A stretch of 52,496 bases of DNA from a virus: positions 1 through 52,496 of the IMG/VR virus record IMGVR_UViG_3300020131_000006. One strand, given 5' to 3'. Below, in pieces: positions 15,782 through 25,445 of this stretch. How positions within the stretch are numbered: position 1 is the stretch's first letter; the number at the start of each line of letters is the position of its first letter. A program made the position numbers and the translations under genes. The notes under the pieces were generated by a model, which was not told the DNA's origin, searched no databases, and worked only from the letters and a program-made list of their open reading frames with translations.

Positions 15782-16300
15782 TTAAGCCAAGACGATGGGT
15801 TGATTAATTTCCGCATTCACAGAGTTAGGAGAGCCGGTGGCAACACACACACCAATACGCTGAACTACATTACCAGCAGCAGATGGAGCTGTATTAGTAG
15901 CTACTCCAGCCGTAGTGGACAGAAATACAATACCACCAGTGAGAGTACCAGCAGCTTGAGTATTAGTACCTTCAAAATATATAGTGGCTAATGCTGGAGA
16001 AGTAACCCCTGCCAAAACGAAGCCGTGAGCTTCTTTGCCAGCAGTAGTGGCATCTGCCTTACGCACCTTTACAGTACCAGCATCATTCCAAATGTTTACA
16101 AAATCACCGGCAGCTAGATTCTCACTAGACGCAACCTCAGCCGTATCTGCACCAATACCTACAGGCATTACAGATTCATCTAAACGACCTGTAGAGTCCA
16201 GAGCTACAATCTCACCAGCATCACCAGCTCCAGCAGAAACTACAGTAGCTTCTTTCTCAGTCAGAGTACCGTTCAAATTACGAATAAATTTATCAGCCAT
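15782..16300 (-). CDS. tail fibre-associated protein, paralogue of 16309 gene
   Basis: 172 residues, Ala/Thr/Val-rich beta protein. Its C-terminal ~100 residues share layout with the next gene upstream: an NLA start, a GITTGAAAM/GVTSPALAT-like middle, a [IV]FL-[GS]-T strand and the identical last five residues PIVLA. Such domains cap phage fibres. The N-terminus (MADKFIRNLNGTLTEKEA) may attach to a partner. Function inferred from context. Confidence 0.6.
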   Translation of the reverse strand: MADKFIRNLNGTLTEKEATVVSAGAGDAGEIVALDSTGRLDESVMPVGIGADTAEVASSENLAAGDFVNIWNDAGTVKVRKADATTAGKEAHGFVLAGVTSPALATIYFEGTNTQAAGTLTGGIVFLSTTAGVATNTAPSAAGNVVQRIGVCVATGSPNSVNAEINQPIVLA

Positions 16301-16308
16301 TTGTTATC

Positions 16309-16884
16309 CTATGCTAAAACTATTGGGTTATTAAATCTTAAAAATATCTTTGTTGCAGTTATTGGAAAACCAATAATTAGTGAGAATGCCGGGGCACTCG
16401 GTTGTGTTTGAGTAAGCAGTCCATTTGTACCTAAGAAGATAGGTTGCCCTAACGTCCAAGTCCAAGAGGGTTCTGTGTACTCTCCCTCTGTTTGAATCTC
16501 TACATTAGCTCCCATTGCAGCAGCTCCAGTAGTGATACCAAGAACAGTATTGACAATTGCTAGATTTGTATTGTCAGCATATTGAGCAGTATTAGCATTA
16601 TCTATGTAAACTACTCTATCACCACCTAATGCCGCACCAGCAACATGAGTATATGTTCGTTGAGGAATGTCAGCACTAACTAGGTGTCTGAAACTTGCAG
16701 TACCCGGACTCCCATCAGGAGGACCGGCAAACACTTCATTAGCATCAACAGTGGGAAGAATAATTTGGTCCCAGTCCGCCGAGAATCCGGTGGCAAGGTA
16801 CTGAGCCATCTTGTATAGCCAGTCCTTGTATGCCGGACTATTTGTATCATTGGTTGGTGGCGGTGGTGGTGCATTAAACGCCAT
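16309..16884 (-). CDS. tail fibre-associated protein
   Basis: 191 residues. The N-terminus has a proline run (APPPPPTND) and an aromatic helix (YKDWLYKMAQYL). The C-terminal ~100 residues are a beta domain related to that of the 15782 gene and end in the same PIVLA. The start overlaps the end of the large ejection-protein gene. Probably part of the tail tip. Function unknown. Confidence 0.6.
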   Translation of the reverse strand: MAFNAPPPPPTNDTNSPAYKDWLYKMAQYLATGFSADWDQIILPTVDANEVFAGPPDGSPGTASFRHLVSADIPQRTYTHVAGAALGGDRVVYIDNANTAQYADNTNLAIVNTVLGITTGAAAMGANVEIQTEGEYTEPSWTWTLGQPIFLGTNGLLTQTQPSAPAFSLIIGFPITATKIFLRFNNPIVLA

Positions 16885-19800
16885 TATTCATCTCCACGGA
16901 TTTGTTTGTAGAACAACTCCCTATTATATTCCTCAGCCCCACCTAGATTCCAAGAGTAGAGCATACGACCCACAACTGGGAAGTAGTTCAGAGACTTGTA
17001 GGTAGGGTCTTCAGCAAGAGCATCTTTAAACAATTGGTCAAACATCTTATAAGGTGGTAAGGCCACATCACCAATTGCTTCTCCAATGGCTCCACGTTTT
17101 ATTTTATTTCCAGCATACTCAGACCAACCAAAGGTCTTAAGAATGTTTAGAGGAATATCATCTAACTCTGGATCAACATCCCGACCTAACAACCAGTCTT
17201 TGATATATTGTGTAGTAGCACCAGCAATACCCATAGTAGCAGCATACTTCGTGATGTTACCTAGGGCAGTACGAACATTACCCTTCTGAAGTTCATTGTA
17301 GAAATCATTACGGACAACATCCATTTGCTTCAGCATAAATGACTTTAGCATATAGACAATACGACCATTAGGCATATCCAAATACTTCTGAGGAAGCTCC
17401 AACTTAGTAATTGGCTGCATCTTAGAAAGCTTTGAGAATAACATGGTTTGTACTGTGTCAGTAAGTTCTCCCCTCTGCAAATCTTCTAACAGTTGTGGGA
17501 ATTCCTCACCAAAGCGTGGCTCCCATTCCCTACGAAGATTCTCAATACCCTTTGGTGTCTTAGCATCAGCTAGAGCACGATTTAGAGTACCATTCAAAAC
17601 AGTATTCTTACCGAGTCTGTCAATAGCAGAGAAGCCAGAGTATTTAAATACAGAGTTCAATAAACGAGAAGTGGTTGAGGTAGATACAAACTCTTCTGAG
17701 ATATGATCTAACAAACCAAAGTCTTTCATATTGACCTTGGAGATACCACCAGCCATTTGGATAGCCGCCATTAAGGTTGGACGTAAGCCATTTAGATAAA
17801 CAGACATAGCAACGTCACCTAACTGAGTTCCCGCGGAGATGAAGTTACCCAACAAACCTAAGTTAGCTACGTCCTTAACACCCTGCACAATAGAGTTAGA
17901 ACTACGATTGCCGGGACCAAAACGGGAACGCAGCATACTCTCAAGTTCAGATGCTTGATCTCCCTTAATCTTACCTCTCTTCAGTTCTTCTAAAACTACA
18001 TTACCAATAGATTGATCTATGTTAACTTTACCAGTCTCAGGGTCACGAATAGCTTCACGACCAAAGAACTTAGAGGTTTCAATTTCTTGAACAGCATTAC
18101 GTAAGTATGTATGCAAAGCCTCAGCAGGTGTAGCGTAGAACTGATGGAATTCCTCTGGCACTTCATTCAACACACGGGTCTTTGAGAAGCCCGGCTTGTA
18201 GGAAGGGTTCGCTGTATTACGAAAGTACTGATTGATTATCTTAGTTCTAGCTTCATCGGTGAATGGTTCTCCACGACCAATGAATTTCCGTTCAGCTTCT
18301 AACAAACGAGTTTCAAGAGCATTTCTACTCTCTGCACCAAGAACCTTCTTCAAACCATCAATATCAGTTACAATACGTGGAAAGTAGTCTTGACGCATAT
18401 CCCCAAGACGACCAGCCTTTTGTAACTCAACACCAGTCTCTTTTAGAACTTGACGAACTCTGTCAAAGCCAGTAATATTATATTCTTTGGCTAATGCAGT
18501 AATCGCTGGAATATCATTGTTAATCAGGGCTGTGTTAAAACGAGCTTGAGCTTCTTTGTCAAGCTTCCCGATTCCTAGAATAAAGTCATCAACTTCACCA
18601 ATCTTCTTATGGGTATTCTTTAAGATGCCTTCCTCGAACTTAATTGCTCGATGAAGGACATTTTGAGAAATGTTACCGATACGGGTAGATAGAACACCTA
18701 AGCCCTTATCTAAACCCTTAGCCAGTTTACTATTTCCAAAATCAGAAGGTTGTTTTAACTTAGATTGGAAAGTATCGTAAACTCTATCAGCTACTTCAGG
18801 ACGGTTGACATACTCTGGATACTTCTCGGCAAAAGCACCACGGAAGTCCTCTTTGGACATACTACGGATACGCTTCTCCAAGGAAGGTGGGGTTTTCTTA
18901 CCACCACCAAAACCTACAGCACCACCTTGACCAAAGCCTTTTTTACCAGTACCACCAAGAGGAGCCTTCGAACGAAGGAAATCTTGATTGATTAGATACT
19001 GACTACGATTAGTTAAAGCTGTATCATTAAAACCTGAGTTATTCTCAATGATAGTAAGCTTACCATCCTTAGAACGTTGGACGATAGCCTTACCCTTTTG
19101 TGCTCTCTTGTCAACACGATCTGCTGTCTTTAGAGGTATGAGCTGATTGGTATTTGGATCAACTTCCCACATACTGATACCAGCAGCATTCTGTTGTGCT
19201 AGACGATTGATAGCCTCAACACTGGCGGCTGATTCACCTGATGCATTATTAGTAGTTGAAGTTCCTTCATCAGTCTTATTGAAAAGCTTCATAAAAGCTT
19301 CTTCAAAGACCTTAGGATCAACTGATCCACCTTGTCCGAACTTACCTTTATTGGGACTCGTGCGGGAACGGTCATGCGGAAATAAGGACTCTTGTAGAAT
19401 CTCAGTTCCTTTGGTTTGGGTCACATCTGTTGGAATTCTTTGGACGTGTTCAATCCCCTGCTCTGGAGTAGCATGATCTTTATAGTTCACACGTTCCATA
19501 TCAGTTAATGGTAGTTCTCCTTGCTGAGTACGCAGAGTAGCAGGGTCAACAATCTCCCACTCAAGAGGGCCAGTATCCTTGACAGGCTCTGCCTTCTTAG
19601 GCATTGACTCTAATTCCATACCTTCGGTCTTAGAATGAATCTCTGCCCATTGCTGAGGATTCAAACCTTCAGCCATAGGATCAATAATCTTCACATCTCC
19701 CACAGGCGCAGAAGCTGCCGCAGGGGTATCAGCAACAGCCTCTTCCTTACGGATTTCGTGGACAAGATCATCAATAGTTTGATTGGCTTTACCATCATAC

Positions 19801-20315
19801 TTCATACCAGCCCGGATACCAGCACCCTCAATTGCCAATCCAGCAATGTCAAAGAGTTGCTTCGCCGCGGCACCAGCTTCGTCAGAACCAGTAGCAGAAG
19901 ATACAGCATTAGCACCAGACTCTACTGCCTCACCAAGCTTGCCAAACATTTCAGAGACAACACCACTCTCATGAGGTTTAAAGCCTGTAGCTGTTTCAAT
20001 AGGAGCATTGAGGAACTTACCAATTCCTTCGCTAGACCAATTCTCTGCAATCTCATTAGCTTTAGCTAGGGGATTCTCTTCATTCCTTAACAGGTTGAGT
20101 ATGGAAGACCATTGGGCGACACTAACCTTAGCTGCCTGTCCGGGCAGACTCAAGATCATATCAGCAGCTTGCATGAAGTCAGAGCCAGCAGCCTTTGCTG
20201 ACTCAGCCCAATTCCCCTTAGTCTTAGAGACAGCAGGAGTTTCTTCCTTAGCAGCGAAAGGGTCAACAATGCTAGGCGCTTCAGCTTGTTGCTTAAAAGG
20301 GTCTATGATAGCCAT
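16884..20315 (-). CDS. large internal virion / DNA ejection protein
   Basis: 1143 residues, the longest gene in the window. The N-terminus repeats an [IV]DPF motif (IIDPFKQQ, IVDPFAAK). A disordered, Pro/Thr/Gln-rich region (about 190-480) contains two FGQGG motifs and a glycine-rich patch. The C-terminal ~650 residues are mainly helical with some membrane-compatible stretches (VANLGLLGNFISAGTQLGD). Position after the tail genes and next to two further helical proteins matches ejection proteins of podoviruses that cross the envelope with the DNA. No transglycosylase motif was recognised, so any enzymatic role is open. Confidence 0.7.
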   Translation of the reverse strand: MAIIDPFKQQAEAPSIVDPFAAKEETPAVSKTKGNWAESAKAAGSDFMQAADMILSLPGQAAKVSVAQWSSILNLLRNEENPLAKANEIAENWSSEGIGKFLNAPIETATGFKPHESGVVSEMFGKLGEAVESGANAVSSATGSDEAGAAAKQLFDIAGLAIEGAGIRAGMKYDGKANQTIDDLVHEIRKEEAVADTPAAASAPVGDVKIIDPMAEGLNPQQWAEIHSKTEGMELESMPKKAEPVKDTGPLEWEIVDPATLRTQQGELPLTDMERVNYKDHATPEQGIEHVQRIPTDVTQTKGTEILQESLFPHDRSRTSPNKGKFGQGGSVDPKVFEEAFMKLFNKTDEGTSTTNNASGESAASVEAINRLAQQNAAGISMWEVDPNTNQLIPLKTADRVDKRAQKGKAIVQRSKDGKLTIIENNSGFNDTALTNRSQYLINQDFLRSKAPLGGTGKKGFGQGGAVGFGGGKKTPPSLEKRIRSMSKEDFRGAFAEKYPEYVNRPEVADRVYDTFQSKLKQPSDFGNSKLAKGLDKGLGVLSTRIGNISQNVLHRAIKFEEGILKNTHKKIGEVDDFILGIGKLDKEAQARFNTALINNDIPAITALAKEYNITGFDRVRQVLKETGVELQKAGRLGDMRQDYFPRIVTDIDGLKKVLGAESRNALETRLLEAERKFIGRGEPFTDEARTKIINQYFRNTANPSYKPGFSKTRVLNEVPEEFHQFYATPAEALHTYLRNAVQEIETSKFFGREAIRDPETGKVNIDQSIGNVVLEELKRGKIKGDQASELESMLRSRFGPGNRSSNSIVQGVKDVANLGLLGNFISAGTQLGDVAMSVYLNGLRPTLMAAIQMAGGISKVNMKDFGLLDHISEEFVSTSTTSRLLNSVFKYSGFSAIDRLGKNTVLNGTLNRALADAKTPKGIENLRREWEPRFGEEFPQLLEDLQRGELTDTVQTMLFSKLSKMQPITKLELPQKYLDMPNGRIVYMLKSFMLKQMDVVRNDFYNELQKGNVRTALGNITKYAATMGIAGATTQYIKDWLLGRDVDPELDDIPLNILKTFGWSEYAGNKIKRGAIGEAIGDVALPPYKMFDQLFKDALAEDPTYKSLNYFPVVGRMLYSWNLGGAEEYNRELFYKQIRGDE

Positions 20316-21416
20316 TTACTTCCCGTATGTTTGGGTATAATATGCAACTAGTTGTTCTTCTGGAACGCCCGGATTAGCTTTCTTTGCAGCCACTAACCAC
20401 TCATCTTGTGATGGAGCAGTTGGTGGTTTCTTACCATTAGCTCCAGAATACTTACTAGAGAAGTAACCATCCTCTTCTAAACTACCGAAGATTTCCTCAC
20501 GAGCCATTTGTAGAGCCTCTGCCTGATCAGCAGCCTCTCCAGAGGAATAGAGTTCTGCGGCTCGATAATAAACATCACGAGCTGCTTGAAGTTTTTGTCC
20601 GGGTGGTAAATCATCAAAGAGATCATTATTCGCCGCTAGAGTTTGTACTTCCATTTCAACAGATTTGGCAGTAGGTTCTTTCATCTTACGAGCGGTAGAT
20701 TCTACCTTAGCCCGTTGACGTTCTTCACGTTGTCTTGCTATTCTAAGATTCTCTTCACGAGCTTTCTGTTTAGATTCATTCTCAGTTGCCTGAAGATCAT
20801 GAGCACGTTTAGTTTCCTCAATCTGAATCTTCTTAAGATAGTTGTCAGAAGCAATTTTACGATTCTCCCACCAAGACTTAGCTTCAGGACTCCATGTACG
20901 ATACTTCTCAGGAACAGCTACACCAAGTTTAGCCAGTGCAGGAATCGCTTCCTCTAGGGATGCTTGGTCGGTAATACCAGCAGCAATATCTCCCTGCATT
21001 TCTACCTTAGCTTTTTGAATCTGCATCTTTTGAAGTTCTGTGGTAATGGCACTAGTCTTGTAGGACTGACCTTGTTTAATTAAATCTAAACCAGTCTTAG
21101 GGTCAGTTCCAATGATAGCCTTACCAGCAGCAATAGATTGTTCTGCCAGAGCTGCATCACCATCAATACTCATCTGAGTACCTTGGTTCTTAGCAAAAGC
21201 TTGTTGAAGCATGGCGGAAGTGTAGTCTTCCCTAGCCATTTTACGCAGCAGTTCCTCTCTCTGTGCTTGACGCATAAGATTCTGAGAACCTACTTCCTCT
21301 GCTTGAAGACCCAACCGTTGCTCATCATTAGCTAATTGTTGGTCGCCTTGTGCCAGCTTTCGAAGGGCTACTGTACCCTCTAAAAGACCTGAATGAAAAC
21401 CTAAACCATGGGCCAT
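20316..21416 (-). CDS. internal virion / ejection protein (helical)
   Basis: 366 residues. Strongly helical with coiled-coil character (about 190-245, rich in Lys, Glu, Arg, Gln). The N-terminus has GLGFHSGLLEGTVALRKLA, then long amphipathic helices. It lies between the P22 gp7-like protein and the 1143-residue protein, fitting the middle of a three-protein ejection set like P22 gp7/gp20/gp16. Assigned by position and composition. Confidence 0.62.
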   Translation of the reverse strand: MAHGLGFHSGLLEGTVALRKLAQGDQQLANDEQRLGLQAEEVGSQNLMRQAQREELLRKMAREDYTSAMLQQAFAKNQGTQMSIDGDAALAEQSIAAGKAIIGTDPKTGLDLIKQGQSYKTSAITTELQKMQIQKAKVEMQGDIAAGITDQASLEEAIPALAKLGVAVPEKYRTWSPEAKSWWENRKIASDNYLKKIQIEETKRAHDLQATENESKQKAREENLRIARQREERQRAKVESTARKMKEPTAKSVEMEVQTLAANNDLFDDLPPGQKLQAARDVYYRAAELYSSGEAADQAEALQMAREEIFGSLEEDGYFSSKYSGANGKKPPTAPSQDEWLVAAKKANPGVPEEQLVAYYTQTYGK

Positions 21417-21428
21417 CTAATTCTCCAA

Positions 21429-22097
21429 TTAACCGAAGCTATAACCTGCATATACATCTTTAGGTGGATTCATTGATCTAGCAATACCTGCTTGATAATT
21501 TGAATTGTCTGCAACCTCTTGGTCAGCCTTTGACTTAGCTAAACCAACACCCGCATTACCAACACCAGCTAGTTCCATCAAGCGACCCATAGAACTATTG
21601 TACTGATCTTCTACACCACCCATAGCTTTGAGCAGTCGGTCGAACTGAGCACCATATTCTGTAGAGGCCATATTCTGACCACGTTCTTGTAACTCGACAG
21701 CAGCATTACCACTATTCAGCAACCCACGCGCACCTAAGCTACGCTCAAGCATACGCTGGCCTTCGTCAAAACGCCATTGATAACTTGGGTCATCTGGGGA
21801 GAATTCTCCCATAGTCATTTGCTGTAGCCTGTCACGGTAAATATCTGATGGATCATTACCAGCCATATTAGCTAGTTTATCAGCAGCACCACCTCGATAA
21901 TAACCCCACGGGTCTATTGAACGTTGTTGTTCCATTGCACCACGCTGGTTGGCAAAGTTAGCAGCCTGACTTCCAGCCAGAGAGTTTCCATCACCCATGT
22001 ATCCGAAAGACTGACGTTGTAACTCTAGGAGTTTGTTTCTATCAGTAGTATAGTCACCAGCAGGTGTAAAATTTAATGGGGCTGTTGGTCTAGCCAT
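21429..22097 (-). CDS. DNA transfer / internal virion protein
   Basis: 222 residues, glutamine-, alanine- and glycine-rich. The stretch WRFDEGQRMLERSLGARGLL (about 107-126) followed by SGNAAVELQERGQNMAS is a signature I know from podovirus proteins placed after the tail-completion genes. Such proteins are injected or line the tail channel. Function is inferred from this and from gene order. Confidence 0.62.
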   Translation of the reverse strand: MARPTAPLNFTPAGDYTTDRNKLLELQRQSFGYMGDGNSLAGSQAANFANQRGAMEQQRSIDPWGYYRGGAADKLANMAGNDPSDIYRDRLQQMTMGEFSPDDPSYQWRFDEGQRMLERSLGARGLLNSGNAAVELQERGQNMASTEYGAQFDRLLKAMGGVEDQYNSSMGRLMELAGVGNAGVGLAKSKADQEVADNSNYQAGIARSMNPPKDVYAGYSFG

Positions 22098-23432
22098 TTA
22101 GTTTGTTCCTTCTAAGAAAGATGGTTCTAATGCCTCTAATCTAAGAGGACAAGTATCATGATGACGTATTTCATAAGCTCTACGTCTTGCTCGTCCCATA
22201 CGAGACAACATACTCTTATCTCTATTCAAATCAACAGCGCGGTACTTAGACCAATTCTGGTAGTCGTCGTCGGTGTATCTTAAGTAAGCGAAAGACTCTA
22301 CCTTATCTCCAACAATTTCAATCTGAGAAGTGAATTTCTCTTTGGTACTTCCTGCATCAAACTTAAATGTTCGAATTAGAACATCAATGGGATTGCCATT
22401 ATCCGCGTACGTACCATTATCAATCATAAAGATGTAACCTGTGGTGCTGTCTTGAACGAAGTCAATGTTGTCACCAGAGGTATAGGAAGCTATAGCGAAA
22501 GGCTCTTTATCATAGCCAAACAGAGTACCAAGAACAGTTGCAGTACCGGGATTATCTAGCAAAGCATAGCTAAAGGTATTAGCATCAATGTACGAAATGG
22601 TATGAGAACCATTATATTGTTGTGGAGTACAGCCAGTAATAACTACTCTATCACCATCAGCAAAACCATGATTGGTAAGAGTTACAGTTACAGAACGATT
22701 ACTCCAAACAAGACCGCCAATGTTCTGAGAGTCTTGTGGGATGCAAACAGACCACGTGGCAAATTGCTGTGTGGTTACATCGTAGACTAGAGTAATACCT
22801 ACTGTACCTAAGTAAAGAACATAGAACACATGACCAGAAATACGAATACAGAAGGCAGTAACATTCTGCATATCATCTTTATTCAGTATACGATCAATGA
22901 ATGGGTTAGACAGATACTCAGGATTAGTCCCCACAAACCTATAAATACCACGACCCTTCTGTTTAGTAACACCAACAAAGAACATAGAGTTATCTGTTTG
23001 TGCTACTGTTCCTGCTGCCGCACAACCAACCTCAACTAGGGCACTGTCGTAAGGAAGCAAAGGACTTCCTGCTGCTGGAGGATTTGGATTGGAGTAGAAG
23101 AACTCAGTTGCGTAAGCCCCCATGGAAACCAAGAGGTTCAACTGACGGCCTAAATAAACACCATCATCAGGTTCCGCATGAGACTGAATTACATTAAGAG
23201 CTGACCAAGTAAGAGGGTCATTAATCTCAGAACCGAAGACAGTACCATTAGAGTTCATAACATAGTAGGTACCATCCATATACTGTATGCCCGGAACTGT
23301 GTTCGCAGGATAGTCTGGGTCAGTAATTTGTGTTACAGTAGTTCCATCGAAGTAGTACGCAGCAGTCTCAGACTTATAAACAAAGCCAACACCAGATACT
23401 GGAGATTCTTGTATGAATTCGAATGTAGCCAT
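22098..23432 (-). CDS. P22 gp10-like tail protein, main C-terminal part of a split gene
   Basis: 444 residues. Family landmarks: TQITDPDYPANTVPG (about 34-48), DGTYYVM (53-59), NDPLTWSALN (71-80), EPDDGVYLGRQLN (about 87-99), ATEFFYS (108-114) and a C-terminal LRLEALEPS strand. The family normally starts about 100 residues earlier, with an N-terminal arm containing a KRPG motif. That arm is encoded separately at 25140-25445. Three genes lie between. A beta insert (about 239-303, VTLTNHGFADGDRVVITG) is a known add-on of phage tail proteins. The product should close the tail and hold the DNA. Confidence 0.82.
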   Translation of the reverse strand: MATFEFIQESPVSGVGFVYKSETAAYYFDGTTVTQITDPDYPANTVPGIQYMDGTYYVMNSNGTVFGSEINDPLTWSALNVIQSHAEPDDGVYLGRQLNLLVSMGAYATEFFYSNPNPPAAGSPLLPYDSALVEVGCAAAGTVAQTDNSMFFVGVTKQKGRGIYRFVGTNPEYLSNPFIDRILNKDDMQNVTAFCIRISGHVFYVLYLGTVGITLVYDVTTQQFATWSVCIPQDSQNIGGLVWSNRSVTVTLTNHGFADGDRVVITGCTPQQYNGSHTISYIDANTFSYALLDNPGTATVLGTLFGYDKEPFAIASYTSGDNIDFVQDSTTGYIFMIDNGTYADNGNPIDVLIRTFKFDAGSTKEKFTSQIEIVGDKVESFAYLRYTDDDYQNWSKYRAVDLNRDKSMLSRMGRARRRAYEIRHHDTCPLRLEALEPSFLEGTN

Positions 23433-23435
23433 TAG

Positions 23436-24374
23436 TTATCCAATTACCCCGCTGAGAGAGCCTATGTTAGTTAAATCTCCGAAAGCATTTGTTTGCTCAT
23501 CATGAAACTCTAAAATATTTAGAGGGGATTTGTATGAGAAAAGACCGAGGAAAGTAGTCCCTTTCATAAGTTTAATTCTACTAAATGTTTCGGTGTTTAG
23601 GTATCCGGCTGTATATGTATCATTTATTTGATTAGAGTAAATATCACTTAAAACAATGAAGCCACCTTCTCTATCACCCGGTTGCCCAGTTCCAAATCCA
23701 AAGTCAGCATTAGGAAAGATAAAACCACTTTGATCTACTCCTCTAGCTACTATGGTGGCATTAGCTCCATCTACCCCATACTCAGAGTCTGGGTAGAATG
23801 CGTAAAAGACTCTGCTGCCCGGGCTTCCGGATTGGACAGGAACAGGAACAGAGTACCCACTGATAGTGCCTGTGAAGAATACTTCTGGCTCCTCTGGTAG
23901 AATCTCTGTACTGAAAACAACATTTGCCATTTCTCCGTTAACGGCTTGTCTATAAAATTCTAAACTTTCAAAATTATCTAAGGTGATAACAGAGGGATTA
24001 GCTAAAATTAAGTCACCATTTAAATAACTGTTATTCTGTAGTGGGGTTACTGACAGTTTAAAGTGAATGTTATAGTTAGATACAGGAACTTCAACAGTGT
24101 ACCCAGTGGAAATTCCGATACCAAGTGAAACTATTCCATTTCCTATAGAAAGAGTAAAGTTTTGAGTTCTAGAAGTAATATAAAGAAACTGCTCCTCATG
24201 CTCTGGAACAAACCCAACTATATCGAATTCAAAAATAAGTTCTTCTGAGGTCACAGCCTCAACTACTCCAGACACTTCAGCCGTACCCATAGTCTCTCCA
24301 GCCATATCAGCGTAAAGCTGGTAGGTGAATTGGTCAGAGTCTATTACATTAACAATATCGTATTTTTTAGCCAT
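23436..24374 (-). CDS. tail-region protein with shared KKYDIV module, copy C
   Basis: 312 residues. Residues 1-40 are the shared module: KKYDIVNVIDSD, FTYQLY (16-21), then GTAEVSGVVE. The remaining ~270 residues are beta-rich with a jelly-roll-like flavour (VFFTGTISGYSVPVPVQSG, FGFGTGQPGDREG) and no family I recognise. It lies inside the split tail gene, between the two parts of the gp10-like protein. The shared start suggests docking to a common virion site with a variable outer domain. Role is inference. Confidence 0.62.
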   Translation of the reverse strand: MAKKYDIVNVIDSDQFTYQLYADMAGETMGTAEVSGVVEAVTSEELIFEFDIVGFVPEHEEQFLYITSRTQNFTLSIGNGIVSLGIGISTGYTVEVPVSNYNIHFKLSVTPLQNNSYLNGDLILANPSVITLDNFESLEFYRQAVNGEMANVVFSTEILPEEPEVFFTGTISGYSVPVPVQSGSPGSRVFYAFYPDSEYGVDGANATIVARGVDQSGFIFPNADFGFGTGQPGDREGGFIVLSDIYSNQINDTYTAGYLNTETFSRIKLMKGTTFLGLFSYKSPLNILEFHDEQTNAFGDLTNIGSLSGVIG

Positions 24375-24724
24375 TAAGAGAACTTAATTGTCTGTCCGGG
24401 TTTTAGTGGAAGAAGACCTTCTTGAAAGTCAGTGTAAAATATAATGTTACGATATGTAAAAGCTTCAGTAGAAGGTAGGGAAAGTGTTACTACATTACCC
24501 ACGACATTCGTTACACTAGTTCCAGAACGAAGACCATTAGCGTAGACATATAAACCAATCGAAATTCCAGAGCCAGAATTTACTGTTAGGGAAGTGGAAG
24601 CGTCAGCTATGGTTCCAATCCTAGAGATTGCTGGTGGTGGTATAATCTCAAACTGAGTATATTGTTCCCTATTAAAGATGTTATCTGAAATAGTAACTAA
24701 TTGTAGTTCTTCATCTGTAGGCAT
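24374..24724 (-). CDS. beta-rich virion protein inserted in split tail gene
   Basis: 116 residues, start at 24724. The middle (SLTVNSGSGISIGLYVYANG and SVTNVVGNVVTLSL) looks like an immunoglobulin-like or beta-sandwich repeat common in phage structural proteins. The start overlaps the stop of the 24724-25140 gene and the stop overlaps the next start. Function unknown. Confidence 0.58.
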   Translation of the reverse strand: MPTDEELQLVTISDNIFNREQYTQFEIIPPPAISRIGTIADASTSLTVNSGSGISIGLYVYANGLRSGTSVTNVVGNVVTLSLPSTEAFTYRNIIFYTDFQEGLLPLKPGQTIKFS

Positions 24725-25140
24725 TATTCCTCCAGTACTTCAAGAGAACTCACTGGGATGCGTGGGATTAGGGAAATGTCAATCTCTACAGGACCATCAG
24801 TAATCTCAGCGAAATATAGAAGAGTGCCTGCACCAGTAGCGGCTGTACCTATACCAAAATAGGTTACTTCAACTGCTGGTTCTGCTTCACATTGTGGGAA
24901 CTCAATCTCCGCGGTATTGCTAATGGAGTTAGCATTGACAGTGAAGCCACCACTATTTCTAGTAACAGCTACGCGCTCATATCCTTCGTAATCCACTTCA
25001 TTAGTGGTTTGATCTCCAGCCACAGTTGGAGTATCTGTATGCAAAGAGATATATAGATTGGTATTAGCATTCCAAGGAAGTGCTGTCCCATTAAAAAGAA
25101 GGGTAACTAACTGCGTCCCAAACACTACGGTTTTTGGCAT
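24724..25140 (-). CDS. phage structural protein, common tail-associated family
   Basis: 138 residues. LYISLHTDTPT (about 28-38), TTNEVDYEGYERVAVTR (about 43-60), IEFPQC and TYFGIGTAATGAGTLLY are the landmarks of a family recurring next to tail-fibre genes of many phages. Here it lies between the two parts of the gp10-like tail gene. Coupled to both neighbours by single-base overlaps. Role in the virion is not established. Confidence 0.62.
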   Translation of the reverse strand: MPKTVVFGTQLVTLLFNGTALPWNANTNLYISLHTDTPTVAGDQTTNEVDYEGYERVAVTRNSGGFTVNANSISNTAEIEFPQCEAEPAVEVTYFGIGTAATGAGTLLYFAEITDGPVEIDISLIPRIPVSSLEVLEE

Positions 25141-25445
25141 TATATATAATCCTCATTACTGATAACTACACTCTGAGCACCAAACATATTTCCGCTAGGG
25201 ATGAAGCCACCTAAGATGCCGGGGTTAGTTGTGACGTACCAGACGGTACCATTGTGATAAAAGATACCTCGATTGAGTCCTGTGGTAACACCATCAGAAC
25301 CCATTACAAAGCCGGGCCTCTTAACTGCAAAAATAGCCCCATAGGGATTCTTCTCAACAAAGGCATTCTGTAACAAAGCATCTTTGTCTAGGTTAGCATC
25401 ACGAGGCTCTGTTGGGACACCAAGCTCTAAACGTTTTCTTTCCAA
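25140..25445 (-). CDS. P22 gp10-like tail protein, N-terminal part of a split gene
   Basis: 101 residues: MERKRLELGVPTEPRDANL, then NAFVEKNPYGAIF and VKRPGF (41-46). In the phage proteins I recall, this region is joined directly to the segment starting at 23432 (FEFIQESPVSGVGF). Here it stops after SVVISNEDYI and three genes intervene before the rest. It either assembles with the larger part or the original gene was interrupted and then refitted. Frame and reading are clean, with no sign of decay. Confidence 0.75.
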   Translation of the reverse strand: MERKRLELGVPTEPRDANLDKDALLQNAFVEKNPYGAIFAVKRPGFVMGSDGVTTGLNRGIFYHNGTVWYVTTNPGILGGFIPSGNMFGAQSVVISNEDYI

